A stretch of DNA of 64,000 nucleotides from Arthrobacter sp. ISL-72 (GTDB lineage: Bacteria > Actinomycetota > Actinomycetes > Actinomycetales > Micrococcaceae): assembly GCF_018613755.1 (NCBI RefSeq), contig NZ_JAGGPP010000018.1:1-64000 (forward strand), given 5' to 3'. The position numbers and the translations under genes were made by a program. Below the pieces are notes generated by a model that saw nothing but the letters and a program-made list of their open reading frames with translations, was not told the origin of the DNA and searched no databases. Every line of letters begins with the position of its first letter. The stretch's first letter is position 1. Shown piece by piece: positions 43,104 to 52,556 of the stretch.

Positions 43104-43130
43104 GGAGCCTGCGGCGAACTCGCAGGTTCC
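43104..43130 (-). terminator. Probable terminator of the glyoxylate-disposal operon
   Basis: GGAGCCTGCG pairs with CGCAGGTTCC (one G-T pair) around GCGAACT, between the last gene of the minus-strand operon and the next minus-strand gene. No T-run is seen. Confidence 0.4.
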
Positions 43131-43158
43131 CGGCGACCTCTGTGCTCGGCGCGGGTGG

Positions 43159-43971
43159 CTAGGTCAGGCGGATCTGACGGTTGACGTCCTTGTAGAGGAG
43201 GTAGCGGAAATTCCCCGGGCCACCGGCGTAGCAGGCCTGCGGGCAGAAGGCGCGGAGCCACATGAAGTCGCCGGCCTCCACCTCGACCCAGTCGTCGTTG
43301 AGCCGGTACACGGCTTTGCCTTCGAGGACGAACAAGCCGTGTTCCATCACGTGGGTCTCCGCGAACGGGATGGACGCCCCGGGCTGGAACGTGACGATGT
43401 TGACGTGCATGTCGTGGGCCATGTCGTCGGGGTCCACGAACCGGGTGGTGGCCCAGGCACCGTTGGTTCCGGGCATCGGGCGAGGCTCCACGTCCTGGTC
43501 GCGGGTGACGAAGGACTTGGCGGTGAAACCTTCCAGGGGCTCATAGGCCTTGCGGACCCACTGGAAACTGGCGATGTCCTGGGAATCGTTCTTCACGGAC
43601 CAGTCCGCGCCCGCCGCGAGGTAGGCGTAGCCGCCCTCCTCGAGGTGGTGGATTTCGCCGTCGAGGGTCAGGTCCAGCTTGCCTTTGGTGAGGAAGATGA
43701 CACCTTCGACGCCGGCCTCCGCCTCGGGCTTCTGGGAACCGCCGCCCGGAGCCACCTCAACGATGAGCTGGGAGAACGTGGTGGCGAAGCCGGCGATGGG
43801 CCGGGCGATGATCCAGGCGCGGGTGTTGGTCCAGCCGGGAAGGTTGGACGTGACGATGTCCCGCAGCACGCCCTTGGGGATGACGGTGTACGCCTCCTTG
43901 ACCACAGCGCGGTCCGTGAGGAGCTGCGTCTGCGGCGGCAGGCCGCCTTCGGGGTAGAAATAGTTGCTCAT
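43159..43971 (-). CDS. allE: (S)-ureidoglycine aminohydrolase (bicupin)
   Basis: A 270-residue bicupin matching YlbA/AllE, which releases ammonia from (S)-ureidoglycine to give (S)-ureidoglycolate in allantoin breakdown. Two cupin halves are visible, the second with the metal-binding cluster FAETHVMEHGLFVLEGKAVYRL, and the protein opens MSNYFYPEGGLPPQ, which is diagnostic. The ATG at 43971 overlaps the upstream stop in ATGA form. It is the last gene of the malic enzyme-malate synthase operon, tying allantoin breakdown to glyoxylate use. A manganese cofactor is known for the family. Confidence 0.93.
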   Translation of the reverse strand: MSNYFYPEGGLPPQTQLLTDRAVVKEAYTVIPKGVLRDIVTSNLPGWTNTRAWIIARPIAGFATTFSQLIVEVAPGGGSQKPEAEAGVEGVIFLTKGKLDLTLDGEIHHLEEGGYAYLAAGADWSVKNDSQDIASFQWVRKAYEPLEGFTAKSFVTRDQDVEPRPMPGTNGAWATTRFVDPDDMAHDMHVNIVTFQPGASIPFAETHVMEHGLFVLEGKAVYRLNDDWVEVEAGDFMWLRAFCPQACYAGGPGNFRYLLYKDVNRQIRLT

Positions 43972-45302
43972 GAGTGGGCTCCTTGGGGGTTGGAGGTGTG
44001 GGGAAGGCCGGACTCGGCAAGTGAGGAATCGGCCAGGGACGACTGTGCCAGCCGAGGGTGCGCAAGGCCGGTGAGCTGGGGGATTCCGACGCCGGCAAGA
44101 GCCAGGACGTCTTCGGCATCCACGGCGCCGCACTGCACGCCCCGGAGCACGAACGCTGCCAGCGCGCGGGCGGTGGCGGGTTCGTCCATGACCCCGCCCT
44201 CGGTGTGCTCAACATACTTGCGCAGCCGCGCCGCCGCAGCAGGCAGCCCCTGGCGGTAGAACGCGTAGGTGGCCGCGAACCGGCTGGGCAGCTGGGCGGG
44301 GTGCAGGTCCCAGCCCTGGTAATAGCCGCGCTCCAGGGAACGCCGGACCAGGCGGCCGTGCAGGCGCCACGCGTTTTCCACGTTGTCGCCCACCGGGATG
44401 ATGTTGGTGGAACCGTCCGAAAGCCGGATTCCGGTTCCGGCCACTGCCAGCTGCATGACTTCCTTGGCGAAGTCCGCCACGGGGTGCTCCATGGACTGGT
44501 GCTCGGCTGAAATCTGCAGTGAGGCCGAGTAGTCGTACGTTCCGTAGTGCAGGCTGCTGATCCGTCCGGGCACTGCGTGCGGAAGCTGCGCCACCGGTGA
44601 CGTGCCGTCCGGCCCGAGGATGAGCTGCGGCGTCTCCACCTGCACTTCGAACCGCAGCCGGCCGGCCGGAAGTGAGTGCGCTTCCTCCAGTCTGGACACC
44701 GCGAAGTCCATGGCCTTCACCTGCGCCACGGTGGTGACCTTGGGCAGGGTGAGGATCAGGCCGCGGGGCAGTTCGCCGGCGGCGGCGAGGCCCGAGACGA
44801 AGAGGTCCAGTGTCCGCAGGCCGCGCGCGCGGGTGGCCGCCTCGAAGCACTTAAAGCGGATACCGATAAACGGGGGAGCGCTGCCGGCCGCGACTGCCTC
44901 AGCCACGGCGGACGCCGCGGCGACAGCGGCGGCGTCCTCGGCGTCGTCGCCCCTGTCCCCGAAGCCGTCCTCGAAGTCCAGCCGGAGGTCCTCGACGGGT
45001 TCACTTTCCAGCTTCGCCTGGACCTGGGACGCCACCGCCTCGGCGAGGTCCGGCTCCTGGCCCAGCAGGTGGCCCAGCCGCTCCAGGCCGCCGTGGGCTT
45101 CCGCCGTCGCCAGCGCCTGGGCACCCCAGTCGGAAGGGAACGACGGCGTGAAACGGTCCGCCGGTACATACACCGTATGCACAGGCTGGCGGGAGCCGTC
45201 GTCGCCCGGGTAGTTGCGCTCCAGCAACTGGTCCGTGGCCGCCAGCTGCACATCGATCTGCGTCAGATCCTTGGGGGTGAGTGATCCGGAGGGTGCCGCC
45301 AT
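43968..45302 (-). CDS. DUF6986/HpcH-HpaI aldolase-like protein
   Basis: A 444-residue protein of the HpcH/HpaI (phosphoenolpyruvate-aldolase) superfamily now labelled DUF6986. Landmarks are LDFEDGFGDRGDDAEDAA near 109-126, GIRFKCFEAATRARGLRTLDLF, LTLPKV near 185 and FEVQVETPQLILG near 218, which includes a likely metal Glu. The reaction is unknown; related citrate-lyase-type enzymes handle acyl-CoA or 2-oxo acids. Its position between malate synthase and ureidoglycine aminohydrolase suggests work on a glyoxylate-derived compound. It starts four bases after the upstream gene. Confidence 0.85.
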   Translation of the reverse strand: MAAPSGSLTPKDLTQIDVQLAATDQLLERNYPGDDGSRQPVHTVYVPADRFTPSFPSDWGAQALATAEAHGGLERLGHLLGQEPDLAEAVASQVQAKLESEPVEDLRLDFEDGFGDRGDDAEDAAAVAAASAVAEAVAAGSAPPFIGIRFKCFEAATRARGLRTLDLFVSGLAAAGELPRGLILTLPKVTTVAQVKAMDFAVSRLEEAHSLPAGRLRFEVQVETPQLILGPDGTSPVAQLPHAVPGRISSLHYGTYDYSASLQISAEHQSMEHPVADFAKEVMQLAVAGTGIRLSDGSTNIIPVGDNVENAWRLHGRLVRRSLERGYYQGWDLHPAQLPSRFAATYAFYRQGLPAAAARLRKYVEHTEGGVMDEPATARALAAFVLRGVQCGAVDAEDVLALAGVGIPQLTGLAHPRLAQSSLADSSLAESGLPHTSNPQGAHS

Positions 45303-45305
45303 GCC

Positions 45306-46904
45306 TCAGCCCACCAGTTCGTAGGCCGGAGTGGTAAGGAAGTCCGTGTAGTCCTCCGACAGGCAGATGTCCGCGATCAGGTCGCTGGCCGGCCGGTAGT
45401 ACTTGGCGAAGGCGTCGTCACTCACCTCGCCGCGGAGCTTTTCGGTCTCCTCGGCAAGGATGCTGCTGACCAGCTCGCGGGTCACCGTGTTGCCGGTGTC
45501 GGCCAGGACCACGCCGTTGCGGATCTGCTGCCAGACCTGCGAACGGGAAATCTCGGCCGTGGCGGCGTCCTCCATCAGGTTGTGGATGGCCACGGCGCCG
45601 TTGCCGGAGATCCAGACGGCCGTGTAGGCGACGGCGACGTAGAGGTTCAGGCGCAGCCCCGCCTCGGTGACGGTGCCGTCGGCGGAGGAGATGTCCAGCA
45701 GCTGGTCCGCCGTGACGTTGACCTCCGGGCGCTGCTTGTCCAGCTGGTTGGGGCGCTCGCCGAGGACGGCATCGAACACTTCCTGGCACACCGGCACCAG
45801 GTCCGGGTGGGCAACCCAGGAGCCGTCGAAGCCGTCGTTGGCCTCGCGCGTCTTGTCTGCGCGGACCTTCTCGAATGCCTGGGCGGTGACCTCGGGTTCC
45901 CGGCGGTTGGGGATGACGGCAGCCATGCCGCCCATCGCGAAGGCGCCGCGGTGGTGGCAGGTCTTGACGAGCAGCTCGGTGTAAGCGCGCATGAAGGGTG
46001 CCGTCATGGCCACCGTGGCGCGGTCCGGGAGGACAAAGCCCGCTCCGGCGTCGCGGAAATACTTGATGATGCTGAACAGGTAGTCCCAACGGCCGGCGTT
46101 CAGCCCGGCTGCGTGGTCACGGAGCTCATAGAGGATCTCGTCCATCTCGAACGCTGCCGGGATGGTCTCGATCAGCACGGTGGCCTTGATGCTGCCCTGC
46201 GGGATGCCCAGGAACTCCTGCGCGAAGACGAACACGTCGTTCCAGAGGCGCGCCTCAAGGTGGCTTTCCATCTTGGGCAGGTAGTAGTACGGGCCGTGGC
46301 CGTTGAGGAGCAGCTGCTTGGCGGTGTGGAAGAAGTGCAGGCCGAAGTCCACGAGCGCACCCACCGTGTGTTCGCCGTCGAGCAGGAGGTGGCGTTCGTC
46401 CATGTGCCAGCCGCGGGGCCGGGCCACCACGACAGCGAGCGGCGCGTCGGTGCGGAGCCGGTATTCCTTGCCCTCCGGGGACGTGTAGCTCAGGGTCCCG
46501 GTGGCGGCGTCGCGCAGGTTCAGGAGCGCGTCAATGACGTTCGCCCAGGTGGGCGTGCTGGCGTCCTCGAGGTCGGCAAGCCACACCTTGGCGCCCGAGT
46601 TGAGGGCGTTGATGGCCATCTTGGCGGGGGAGGCCGGGCCGGTCATTTCCACGCGGCGGTCCTGCAGCGCGGCGGGCGCCGGCGAAACCTTCCAGTCGCC
46701 CTCGCGGACATCCTTGGTTTCCGGCAGGAAATCAAGCTTTCCGGTCCGGGCAACCTGCTCGCGCTTGGCCACGCGGGCTTTCAGGAGTTCGGCGCGGGTG
46801 CCCGCAAACCGCTTGTGGAGCTCCTCCACAAAGGCCAGGGCCTTCGGGGTGAGGATTTCCTCTGCTCGTGCAATCGGCTGCGGGTCTGTGACTGAGAGAG
46901 CCAT
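45306..46904 (-). CDS. aceB: Malate synthase A
   Basis: A 532-residue malate synthase of the A type, which condenses glyoxylate with acetyl-CoA. Family segments include VWLADLEDASTPTWANVIDAL near 109-128, ARPRGWHMDERHLL near 160 and NAGRWDYLFSIIKYFRDAG near 255-273, the last carrying Mg-binding acidic residues in family numbering. It is second in a four-gene operon with malic enzyme upstream and two allantoin-related genes downstream, so it drains glyoxylate made by purine or allantoin degradation rather than serving the classical glyoxylate bypass alone. Confidence 0.96.
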   Translation of the reverse strand: MALSVTDPQPIARAEEILTPKALAFVEELHKRFAGTRAELLKARVAKREQVARTGKLDFLPETKDVREGDWKVSPAPAALQDRRVEMTGPASPAKMAINALNSGAKVWLADLEDASTPTWANVIDALLNLRDAATGTLSYTSPEGKEYRLRTDAPLAVVVARPRGWHMDERHLLLDGEHTVGALVDFGLHFFHTAKQLLLNGHGPYYYLPKMESHLEARLWNDVFVFAQEFLGIPQGSIKATVLIETIPAAFEMDEILYELRDHAAGLNAGRWDYLFSIIKYFRDAGAGFVLPDRATVAMTAPFMRAYTELLVKTCHHRGAFAMGGMAAVIPNRREPEVTAQAFEKVRADKTREANDGFDGSWVAHPDLVPVCQEVFDAVLGERPNQLDKQRPEVNVTADQLLDISSADGTVTEAGLRLNLYVAVAYTAVWISGNGAVAIHNLMEDAATAEISRSQVWQQIRNGVVLADTGNTVTRELVSSILAEETEKLRGEVSDDAFAKYYRPASDLIADICLSEDYTDFLTTPAYELVG

Positions 46905-46930
46905 TGTCCGGGTCCTTTCTGGGCTGCGAA

Positions 46931-48385
46931 TCAGGCGTTGGCGGGTTCTAGGTTTGTGTGCTGCGCGGCGGCGTCGGCAGCGGCAGCGGTTTTGCCGGCG
47001 GCCGCGTTGGCTGCTGCATTTGCCACGGCGGTTGCGACGTCGGCGGCAACGTGCGGGTCAAAGACGCTGGGAATGATGTAGCTGGCATTGAGCTCGTCGT
47101 CAGCCACGCGGTTGGCGATGGCTTCCGCTGCGGCGACGAGCATGTCGGGGGTGATGTCCGAGGCGCCGGCGTCCAGCAGCCCGCGGAAGAAACCCGGGAA
47201 GGCCAGGACGTTGTTGATCTGGTTCGGGAAGTCGCTGCGCCCCGTAGCCACCACTGCCGCATGCTTCGACGCTACCACCGGGTCGATTTCCGGTGTGGGG
47301 TTGGCCATGGCAAATACGATCGCGTTCTCCGCCATGGCGGCCACCTGCTCCTCGCCCATCACGTGCGGGGCGCTGACGCCGATGAAAACGTCCGCCTCGA
47401 CGAGTGCCTCGTGCAGAGTCCCGGAGAAGCCCTCTTCATTGGTGTTGGCTGCAATCCAGCTGCGGTGCTCGTCACTGTATTCCTCGCCCGAATGGATGGC
47501 GCCGGAACGCCCGGCGGCCACGATGTGCCGTGCCCCCTGCGCCTTCAGGAGCTGGATGATGGCCGAGCCTGCGGCGCCGACGCCGGAAACCACGATCCGC
47601 ACCTCGGAGAGCTTCTTGCCCACCACGCGCAGGGCGTTGACCAGGGCGGCCAGGGTGACGATTGCCGTGCCGTGCTGGTCATCGTGGAAGACCGGAATGT
47701 CGAGTTCCGCGCGGAGGCGGTTCTCGATTTCGAAGCAGCGCGGGGCGGCGATGTCCTCCAGGTTCACTCCGCCGTAGACAGGCGCGAGGGCCTTGACGAT
47801 CTTGATGATCTCCTCGGTGTCCTGGGTGTCCAGGCAGACCGGCCAGGCATCCACGTTGGCGAACTGCTTGAACAGGGCGGCCTTGCCTTCCATCACCGGC
47901 AGAGCGGCGGCTGGGCCGATGTTGCCCAGGCCAAGGACGGCGGAGCCGTCGGTGACGACGGCGATGGTGTTGCGCTTGACGGTCAGGTTGCGCGCCGCGG
48001 CCGGGTCCTCCGCAATGGCCAGGCAGACGCGGGCGACGCCGGGAGTGTAGGCGCGGGAGAGATCGTCGCGGTTGCGCAGGGCGACTTTGGGGACGACTTC
48101 GAGCTTGCCGCCGAGGTGCATCAGGAAGGTGCGGTCGAAGACGTGCTGGACCGTGACGCCGTCGAGCTCGTTCAGGGCGTCCTTGACGCGGGCGGCGTGT
48201 TCGTCGTCGGTGGTGTTGCAGGTGACGTCCACAACCAGGGTTTCGTGGTGGGATTCGGTGACGTCCAGGGCGGTGATGGCTGCGCCGGCAGCTCCGACGG
48301 CGGCGGCCAGCTCGCTTGTTGCGGTGAAGCTGGACGGTGCTTCCACACGTAGGGTGATTGAATTTCCGGGGCTCGGGTTCGCCAT
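46931..48385 (-). CDS. NAD(P)-dependent malic enzyme with an N-terminal ACT-like domain
   Basis: A 484-residue malic enzyme that decarboxylates malate to pyruvate. Residues about 1-90 form an ACT-like regulatory domain ([22 protein letters not shown]); the malic domain has [16 protein letters not shown] near 130, [25 protein letters not shown], and [24 protein letters not shown] near 250. The ATG at 48385 is set by AGGAGG nine bases upstream. It is first in the operon with malate synthase, so glyoxylate carbon can be turned into pyruvate. NAD versus NADP preference is not readable. It is divergent to the IclR gene. Confidence 0.93.
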   Translation of the reverse strand: MANPSPGNSITLRVEAPSSFTATSELAAAVGAAGAAITALDVTESHHETLVVDVTCNTTDDEHAARVKDALNELDGVTVQHVFDRTFLMHLGGKLEVVPKVALRNRDDLSRAYTPGVARVCLAIAEDPAAARNLTVKRNTIAVVTDGSAVLGLGNIGPAAALPVMEGKAALFKQFANVDAWPVCLDTQDTEEIIKIVKALAPVYGGVNLEDIAAPRCFEIENRLRAELDIPVFHDDQHGTAIVTLAALVNALRVVGKKLSEVRIVVSGVGAAGSAIIQLLKAQGARHIVAAGRSGAIHSGEEYSDEHRSWIAANTNEEGFSGTLHEALVEADVFIGVSAPHVMGEEQVAAMAENAIVFAMANPTPEIDPVVASKHAAVVATGRSDFPNQINNVLAFPGFFRGLLDAGASDITPDMLVAAAEAIANRVADDELNASYIIPSVFDPHVAADVATAVANAAANAAAGKTAAAADAAAQHTNLEPANA

Positions 48386-48448
48386 TGAATGTTCCTCCTG
48401 GTCGGGCCCGGACGCTGAGCGCAGCCGGGCGTACTGCTCAATCAAATG

Positions 48449-48489
48449 TTTTCGTATTATGGATATTATTATCTACTTTGTGGAAATAC
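48449..48489. promoter_or_regulatory. A/T-rich operator-like region between malic enzyme and iclR genes
   Basis: An unusually A/T-rich stretch contains TATTATGGATATTATTATC and GTGGAAATAC. The first resembles, in 13 of 16 positions, the TTTTGTAATATGGAAA (minus strand) found before the 56-residue gene near 55920. Both could be sites for the adjacent IclR-family regulator. Confidence 0.4.
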
Positions 48490-48605
48490 AAGCCCCTTCG
48501 TCGCGTCGACGGAGGAGGGAGTGTGCTGTATCTTGGGTCTTCTAAGCAACTTTTTCACCATGTGGATAAGAGTTGTCGGAACCGATACCGCAGGAGACAA
48601 CGGTT

Positions 48606-49361
48606 ATGGCTGAAAAAGCCCCAGGAGGCGTGCAGTCCGTTGAGCGCGTCTTCGAACTTTTGGAACTGATCACCGACGCCGGAGGAGACGTCACGCTCAG
48701 TGAACTGTCATCCTCCACCGACCTGCCGCTCCCCACCATCCACCGACTGCTGCGCACCCTGGTCACGCTGGGCTACATCCGGCAGCTGCCCAACCGGCGC
48801 TATGCTCTCGGCCCGCGGCTCATCCGTCTTGGCGAAGGGGCCAACAAACAACTCGGGGCCTTGGCGCGGCCGCAGCTCAAGTCGCTTGTGGACCGGCTGG
48901 GTGAGACGTCCAACATGGCCGTGCTGGACTCGGACATGGTCATCTACGTGGCCCAGGTGCCGTCCCTGCATTCCATGCGCATGTTCACGGAAGTGGGCCG
49001 CCGCGCGCACACCCACGCCACCGGCGTCGGCAAGGCGATCCTGGCACAGCTCGACGACGAAACGGTCCGCGGGATCATCCAGCGCAGCGGTATGCCCACG
49101 CCAACCCCCAAGAGCATCGGCGACATCGACTCCCTGCTCCTGGACCTGAAGCTCATCCGTGAACGCGGCTACTCCATTGACGAGGAGGAGCAGGAGATCG
49201 GCGTCCGGTGCTTTGCCATGGCGGTCCCGAACGCGCCGACTCCCACGGCCATTTCCGTGTCCGGGCCAGTGTCCCGCGTGGACCAGTCCTTCGCGGAGCG
49301 CGCCGTCCCGCTCCTGCGCGAGGCAGCCCAGACGATCTCCGAGGAGCTCAACCAAAGCTGA
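48606..49361 (+). CDS. IclR family regulator, probable control of glyoxylate/allantoin genes
   Basis: A 251-residue IclR-type regulator. The N-terminal winged helix spans about 8-75 (SVERVFELLELI, TLSELSSSTDLPLPTIHRLLRTLVTLGYI) and the effector-binding domain spans about 80-245 (LKSLVDRLGETSNMAVLD, THATGVGKAILAQL, IRERGYSIDEEEQEIGVRCFAMAVP). IclR and AllR bind glyoxylate or related acids in this domain. It is divergent to the malic enzyme-malate synthase operon, so it probably represses those genes until glyoxylate or allantoin accumulates. GGAGA precedes the ATG at 48606; an upstream in-frame GTG/ATG adds a few residues. Confidence 0.9.
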   Translation: MAEKAPGGVQSVERVFELLELITDAGGDVTLSELSSSTDLPLPTIHRLLRTLVTLGYIRQLPNRRYALGPRLIRLGEGANKQLGALARPQLKSLVDRLGETSNMAVLDSDMVIYVAQVPSLHSMRMFTEVGRRAHTHATGVGKAILAQLDDETVRGIIQRSGMPTPTPKSIGDIDSLLLDLKLIRERGYSIDEEEQEIGVRCFAMAVPNAPTPTAISVSGPVSRVDQSFAERAVPLLREAAQTISEELNQS

Positions 49362-49379
49362 CCCCGCCGTCGTGAGTTC

Positions 49380-49392
49380 AGCGCGAACGGAC
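49380..49392. repeat. Intergenic motif AGCGCGAACGGAC, copy 1 (plus)
   Basis: First of three exact copies in the window (also 52439-52451 plus, 52908-52920 minus). It is followed here by ACTTAAGCCCCC, similar to CCTAAAGCCCC after copy 2. Confidence 0.75.
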
Positions 49393-49445
49393 ACTTAAGC
49401 CCCCAGGGCGACACGCCGTCGACGTCCATTCCCCGCCTTAACACC

Positions 49446-49510
49446 GGAGTTTTCGTCCAGACAATGGCTTCTAAATAAGCTTTAGGGCGCATTATCTGGA
49501 CAAAAACTCC
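49446..49510. repeat. Nested inverted-repeat element, copy 1
   Basis: A 16-base arm GGAGTTTTCGTCCAGA (49446-49461) pairs with TCTGGACAAAAACTCC (49495-49510) with one mismatch around 33 bases. The interior holds a second small stem, GCTT-CTAAAT-AAGC. A near-identical element lies at 54590-54656. Both sit just after minus-strand permease genes. Confidence 0.85.
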
Positions 49511-49544
49511 ATGGGTTGAGTGCCGGTGCTGCGGGAGCGGGGTA

Positions 49545-51106
49545 CTAAACCAGCGGGCCGTCGCTGACCGCTGCGGTCTCCTCGTCGCCGGGTTCGAGCG
49601 AGATCATCGGGGACCTGCGCTCCAGTGCCCGGAAGGCGACATAGCCAAGCGCGCAGCCGAGGAACCAGCTGTAGTTTCCGATCCACGTGGCGTTCACCGA
49701 GGTGGCGCCGGTGTCGAGCAGGATCTTGGGGATCAGCACGGAGGCGATAGAGATTGCGCCGCTGATGACCACGGCCTTGACGGCGTTGGGGTTGTAGCCG
49801 TTCCGGAACCAGTACCGGCCCGTGGTCTTCAGCGTGTACATGTCGTCCACCCAGACTTTCTGGCGGCCGACCACGTAGTAGCCGGCGATCAGGATGCCGA
49901 ACAGCGGTCCGATCAACGCCCCCAGGACCCCCAGCGTGTAGTGGATGGCGTCGTTGTTGGAGTACCAGTTCCACGGGGTCAGGATGACGGAGCCGACGGC
50001 GGCAATCATGCCGCCTGCCCGCCAGCTGATTTTCTGCGGGCTGACATTGGAGAAGTCGAAGGCCGGCGAGATGAAGTTGGCCACGATGTTGATGCCCACG
50101 GTGGCGATGACGAAGGTCAGGCCGCCCAGCAGCACGGCGAACACGGTGTCGATTTCCTGGACGGTCTTGACTGGGTCCGTGATCAGGCGGCCGAACACCG
50201 GGATGGTGGCGGATGCCGTGATAACGGTCAGGAGCGAGAAGAACAGGAAGTTCACCGGCAGGCCCAGGAAGTTGCCCTTCTTGACCGCCTTGTAGCTCTT
50301 GCCGTAGCGGGCGAAATCGCCGAAGTTCAGCATCGGCCCGGAGAAGTATGACACCACCAGGGCGATGGCAGAGATCATCACGGGGATGGATGCCGCGAAG
50401 TCGAGCGGCGGCCCGCTGGACAGATTCAGGCTGATGTTGCCGATGCCCGCCTTGGAGACGAGGTAGATGGCCAGGACCAGCATGACCACGTAGACAGCGG
50501 GGCTGGCGAAGTCGATGAATTTGCGGATGCTTTCCATGCCGTTCCAGAAGAGCGCGGCCTGCGCCACCCAGAGGATGCCGTAGCAGATCCATCCTAGGGT
50601 GGAGAGCCCCAGGAATCCGTGCTGCCCGACGTCGTAGAGGGGTGCCATTCCGGGGAAGAACTTGAGGAAGACGATCGCCAGGGCCTCGGACGCCAGGAAG
50701 GTCTGGACGCCGTACCACGCCACGGCGATGAGCCCGCGGATGATGGCCGGGATGTTGGCTCCCTTGACGCCGAAGACGGCCCGGTTGATGACGGGGTACG
50801 GGACGCCGGTCAGCTGGCTGGGCTTGGCGACGAGGTTGCAGAAGATATTGACGATCACAATGCCGACCAGCAGGCGACGAGGACCTGCCAGCTGGCCAGG
50901 CCCAGTGCGAACAGGCTTCCTGCCGTGACGTAGCCGCCGATGCTGTGGACGTCCGACATCCAGAAGGCGAACAGGTTGTAGCTTGTCCAGCGCTGGTTCT
51001 TCAGGGGGACCAGGTCCTCATTGCTGAGCTGCGGATCGTAGTCAGGGAGGTTGCTGGTGCGGGCAGGTGCTTCAGCCCGGGCTGCGGCCATTGCGGAATC
51101 GGTCAT
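49545..51106 (-). pseudogene. NCS1 nucleobase/allantoin permease split by a frameshift
   Basis: Two overlapping frames together make one NCS1-family permease (nucleobase:cation symporter-1, PucI/allantoin type). The first part (from the ATG at 51106) reads LPDYDPQLSNEDLVPLKNQRW and ends prematurely at about 50855; the second part continues in the next frame from VNIFCNLVAKPSQLTG to the stop at 49545. In homologues the junction would read as ALASWQVLVA followed by LLVGIVIVNIF, so one base is missing near 50872/50873. The remaining sequence is well preserved, with about twelve helices. It would carry allantoin, uracil or hydantoin in this context. A sequencing error rather than a real inactivation cannot be excluded. 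Confidence 0.85.
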
Positions 51107-51537
51107 GGTTTCCTCTAGGAGATTGGGACAGCCGCCGGTCCGGCCGTTTCGCACAATCAATTAGATGGAACGAATGTTTCAAGGCTGTTTCTGTTGGAAC
51201 AATTCCTCTTTACTTCTCACTGCGCCCGCCGGCAGCGCTGCCGCGGGCGCAGCTGGAAAGCCAAGGAGCGCAGATCTGTGGCAATCACCGGCAAGACCAC
51301 AGGCCGCGCTAAAGTTTTGGGAATCCACCTTGGGGGATTTGCGATGGAAGAATCTGTTGGTTCGGCCCGCCGTCTACCGTGGCCGGCGGTGTTCTTACAG
51401 CAGTGGGCGTCAGTGTGTGTCACACTCCGGGTATCGTCCTTCGCCCGTTACATGTGCCGGCACAGACCTTCTCTGACGCTTGCCACTCGGGAGGCTTCGA
51501 GTTGGCGGGGGTTGTCCGTCCACGAGAGCGTCCGGTG
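51107..51537. other. 431-base region upstream of the NCS1 permease gene
   Basis: Contains the operator-like TGGAACGAATGTTTCA (51166-51181) and further on TGTTTCTGTTGGAACA (51186-51201), and a small palindrome AGTGTG-TGT-CACACT at 51412-51426. A plus-strand frame from a GTG at 51278, after AAGGAG, runs to 51670, but it overlaps the RpiR gene on the other strand and matches nothing known; it was not called as a gene. Confidence 0.6.
51166..51181. promoter_or_regulatory. Operator-like palindrome before the NCS1 permease gene
   Basis: TGGAACGAATGTTTCA is an imperfect version (one mismatch in the arms) of TGGAAC-N4-GTTCCA, the perfect palindrome that lies before urate oxidase. It sits 60 bases before the permease ATG. 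Confidence 0.5.
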
Positions 51538-52362
51538 TCAGCGCGCCTCGATCTCGGCCAAGGTGTCGAACATGCCCGTGACCTTTCGCACGCGTTCGCG
51601 GCCGGAACGTCCCGTGGCCATCAGTGCACCGCTGGCAAGGATGCTGACCAGGCTCATCGCCGCCGCATAACTGTCAAAGGCGTGGGCACCGTCCACCGGG
51701 CACTCGAGCCAAAGCCCGGCGTCGGCGGCCAGCCGGCGTGCGCTCGGGTCCCCGATGAGGATGGTAGCCGCCCCGGTCGCCGCCGCAGCTTGGAGGACCC
51801 GGCGGAACTCGGCGGGCCGCCGTCGGAAGCCGAAGAGCACCACCACGTCCCCGGAACCCAGCCCTGCGAGCTCTTCGCCCAGGCTTTGCCCCGGCTGCGG
51901 GGCCACGGACACGCCCTTCCGGCACTGGAGCAGCTGCTGCCGCAAATGCAGTGCCAAGGGATAGCTGTTGCGGAAGCCGAGCAGCAGCACTGTTCCTGCA
52001 ATTGCGAGGGTGCTGCTTGCCGCCGACAGCTTTTCCTCGTCGATTGATTCAGCCAGGCGGCGGAGGTTGTCCTGTTCCTGCCCCAGGTGGGCGGCCAGGC
52101 CGCCGTCGGGCGACTGCGGACCGAGCGGCATGCCACTGGAACGGATGGACCGCGTGTGTTCCTTGACCTCGTTGAAATCCTCGAAACCCAGGCGGCGGAA
52201 CAGCCGGCTCATGGTTGCTTTGGAGACGCCGCTGAGCCTTGCGAGTTCCGCGGCGTTGTAGACAGCGAGATCGCCCAGACGGTCCAGAAGGGTGTCGGCC
52301 GCCTTCTGCTCCTGGGGGCTCAGCTCGGCGTAGTGCCGTTCGATTCGTTTGTCGATCCTCAC
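51538..52362 (-). CDS. RpiR family transcriptional regulator
   Basis: A 274-residue MurR/RpiR-type regulator. The N-terminal helix-turn-helix domain is about residues 1-75 (ELSPQEQKAADTLLDRLGDLAVYNAAELARLSGVSKATMSRLFRRLGF) and the C-terminal SIS sugar-isomerase-like domain spans about 115-255 (AGTVLLLGFRNSYPLALHLRQQL). SIS-type regulators usually sense phosphosugars, but members also control purine or hydantoin genes. It lies downstream of and opposite to nothing obvious, between the NCS1 permease and the DUF4242 gene, so its target is probably a nearby permease or catabolic gene. Confidence 0.85.
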   Translation of the reverse strand: MRIDKRIERHYAELSPQEQKAADTLLDRLGDLAVYNAAELARLSGVSKATMSRLFRRLGFEDFNEVKEHTRSIRSSGMPLGPQSPDGGLAAHLGQEQDNLRRLAESIDEEKLSAASSTLAIAGTVLLLGFRNSYPLALHLRQQLLQCRKGVSVAPQPGQSLGEELAGLGSGDVVVLFGFRRRPAEFRRVLQAAAATGAATILIGDPSARRLAADAGLWLECPVDGAHAFDSYAAAMSLVSILASGALMATGRSGRERVRKVTGMFDTLAEIEAR

Positions 52363-52438
52363 GAAACTACCGTCTCACGCGGGCAGCATCCGCGGCATCA
52401 GGCGGCGGAACGTCAGGCGGCAGGAGGCCCCGGCGTCG

Positions 52439-52451
52439 AGCGCGAACGGAC
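52439..52451. repeat. Intergenic motif AGCGCGAACGGAC, copy 2 (plus)
   Basis: Exact match to copies at 49380 and 52908 (inverted). With the inverted copy it brackets the DUF4242 gene and its terminator. Confidence 0.75.
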
Positions 52452-52556
52452 GCCTAAAGCCCCTTGAAGAGGCGAATCTCCATGCCGTTGACCGACCGTG
52501 GCTGCGGGCGTACGATCAGGCCCATCTCATTGGATTCTGACCCATCGGGGGCTATT

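Noticed and set aside
45582..46895. A 437-codon plus-strand frame opposite malate synthase
   Set aside because: Same shadow signature; malate synthase is unambiguous on the minus strand.
51278..51670. A plus-strand frame from a GTG after AAGGAG, starting VAITGKTTGRAKVLG
   Set aside because: The start signal is good, but the frame overlaps the RpiR gene antisense by 133 bases and no family is recognised. Conservation in relatives would be needed to accept it.
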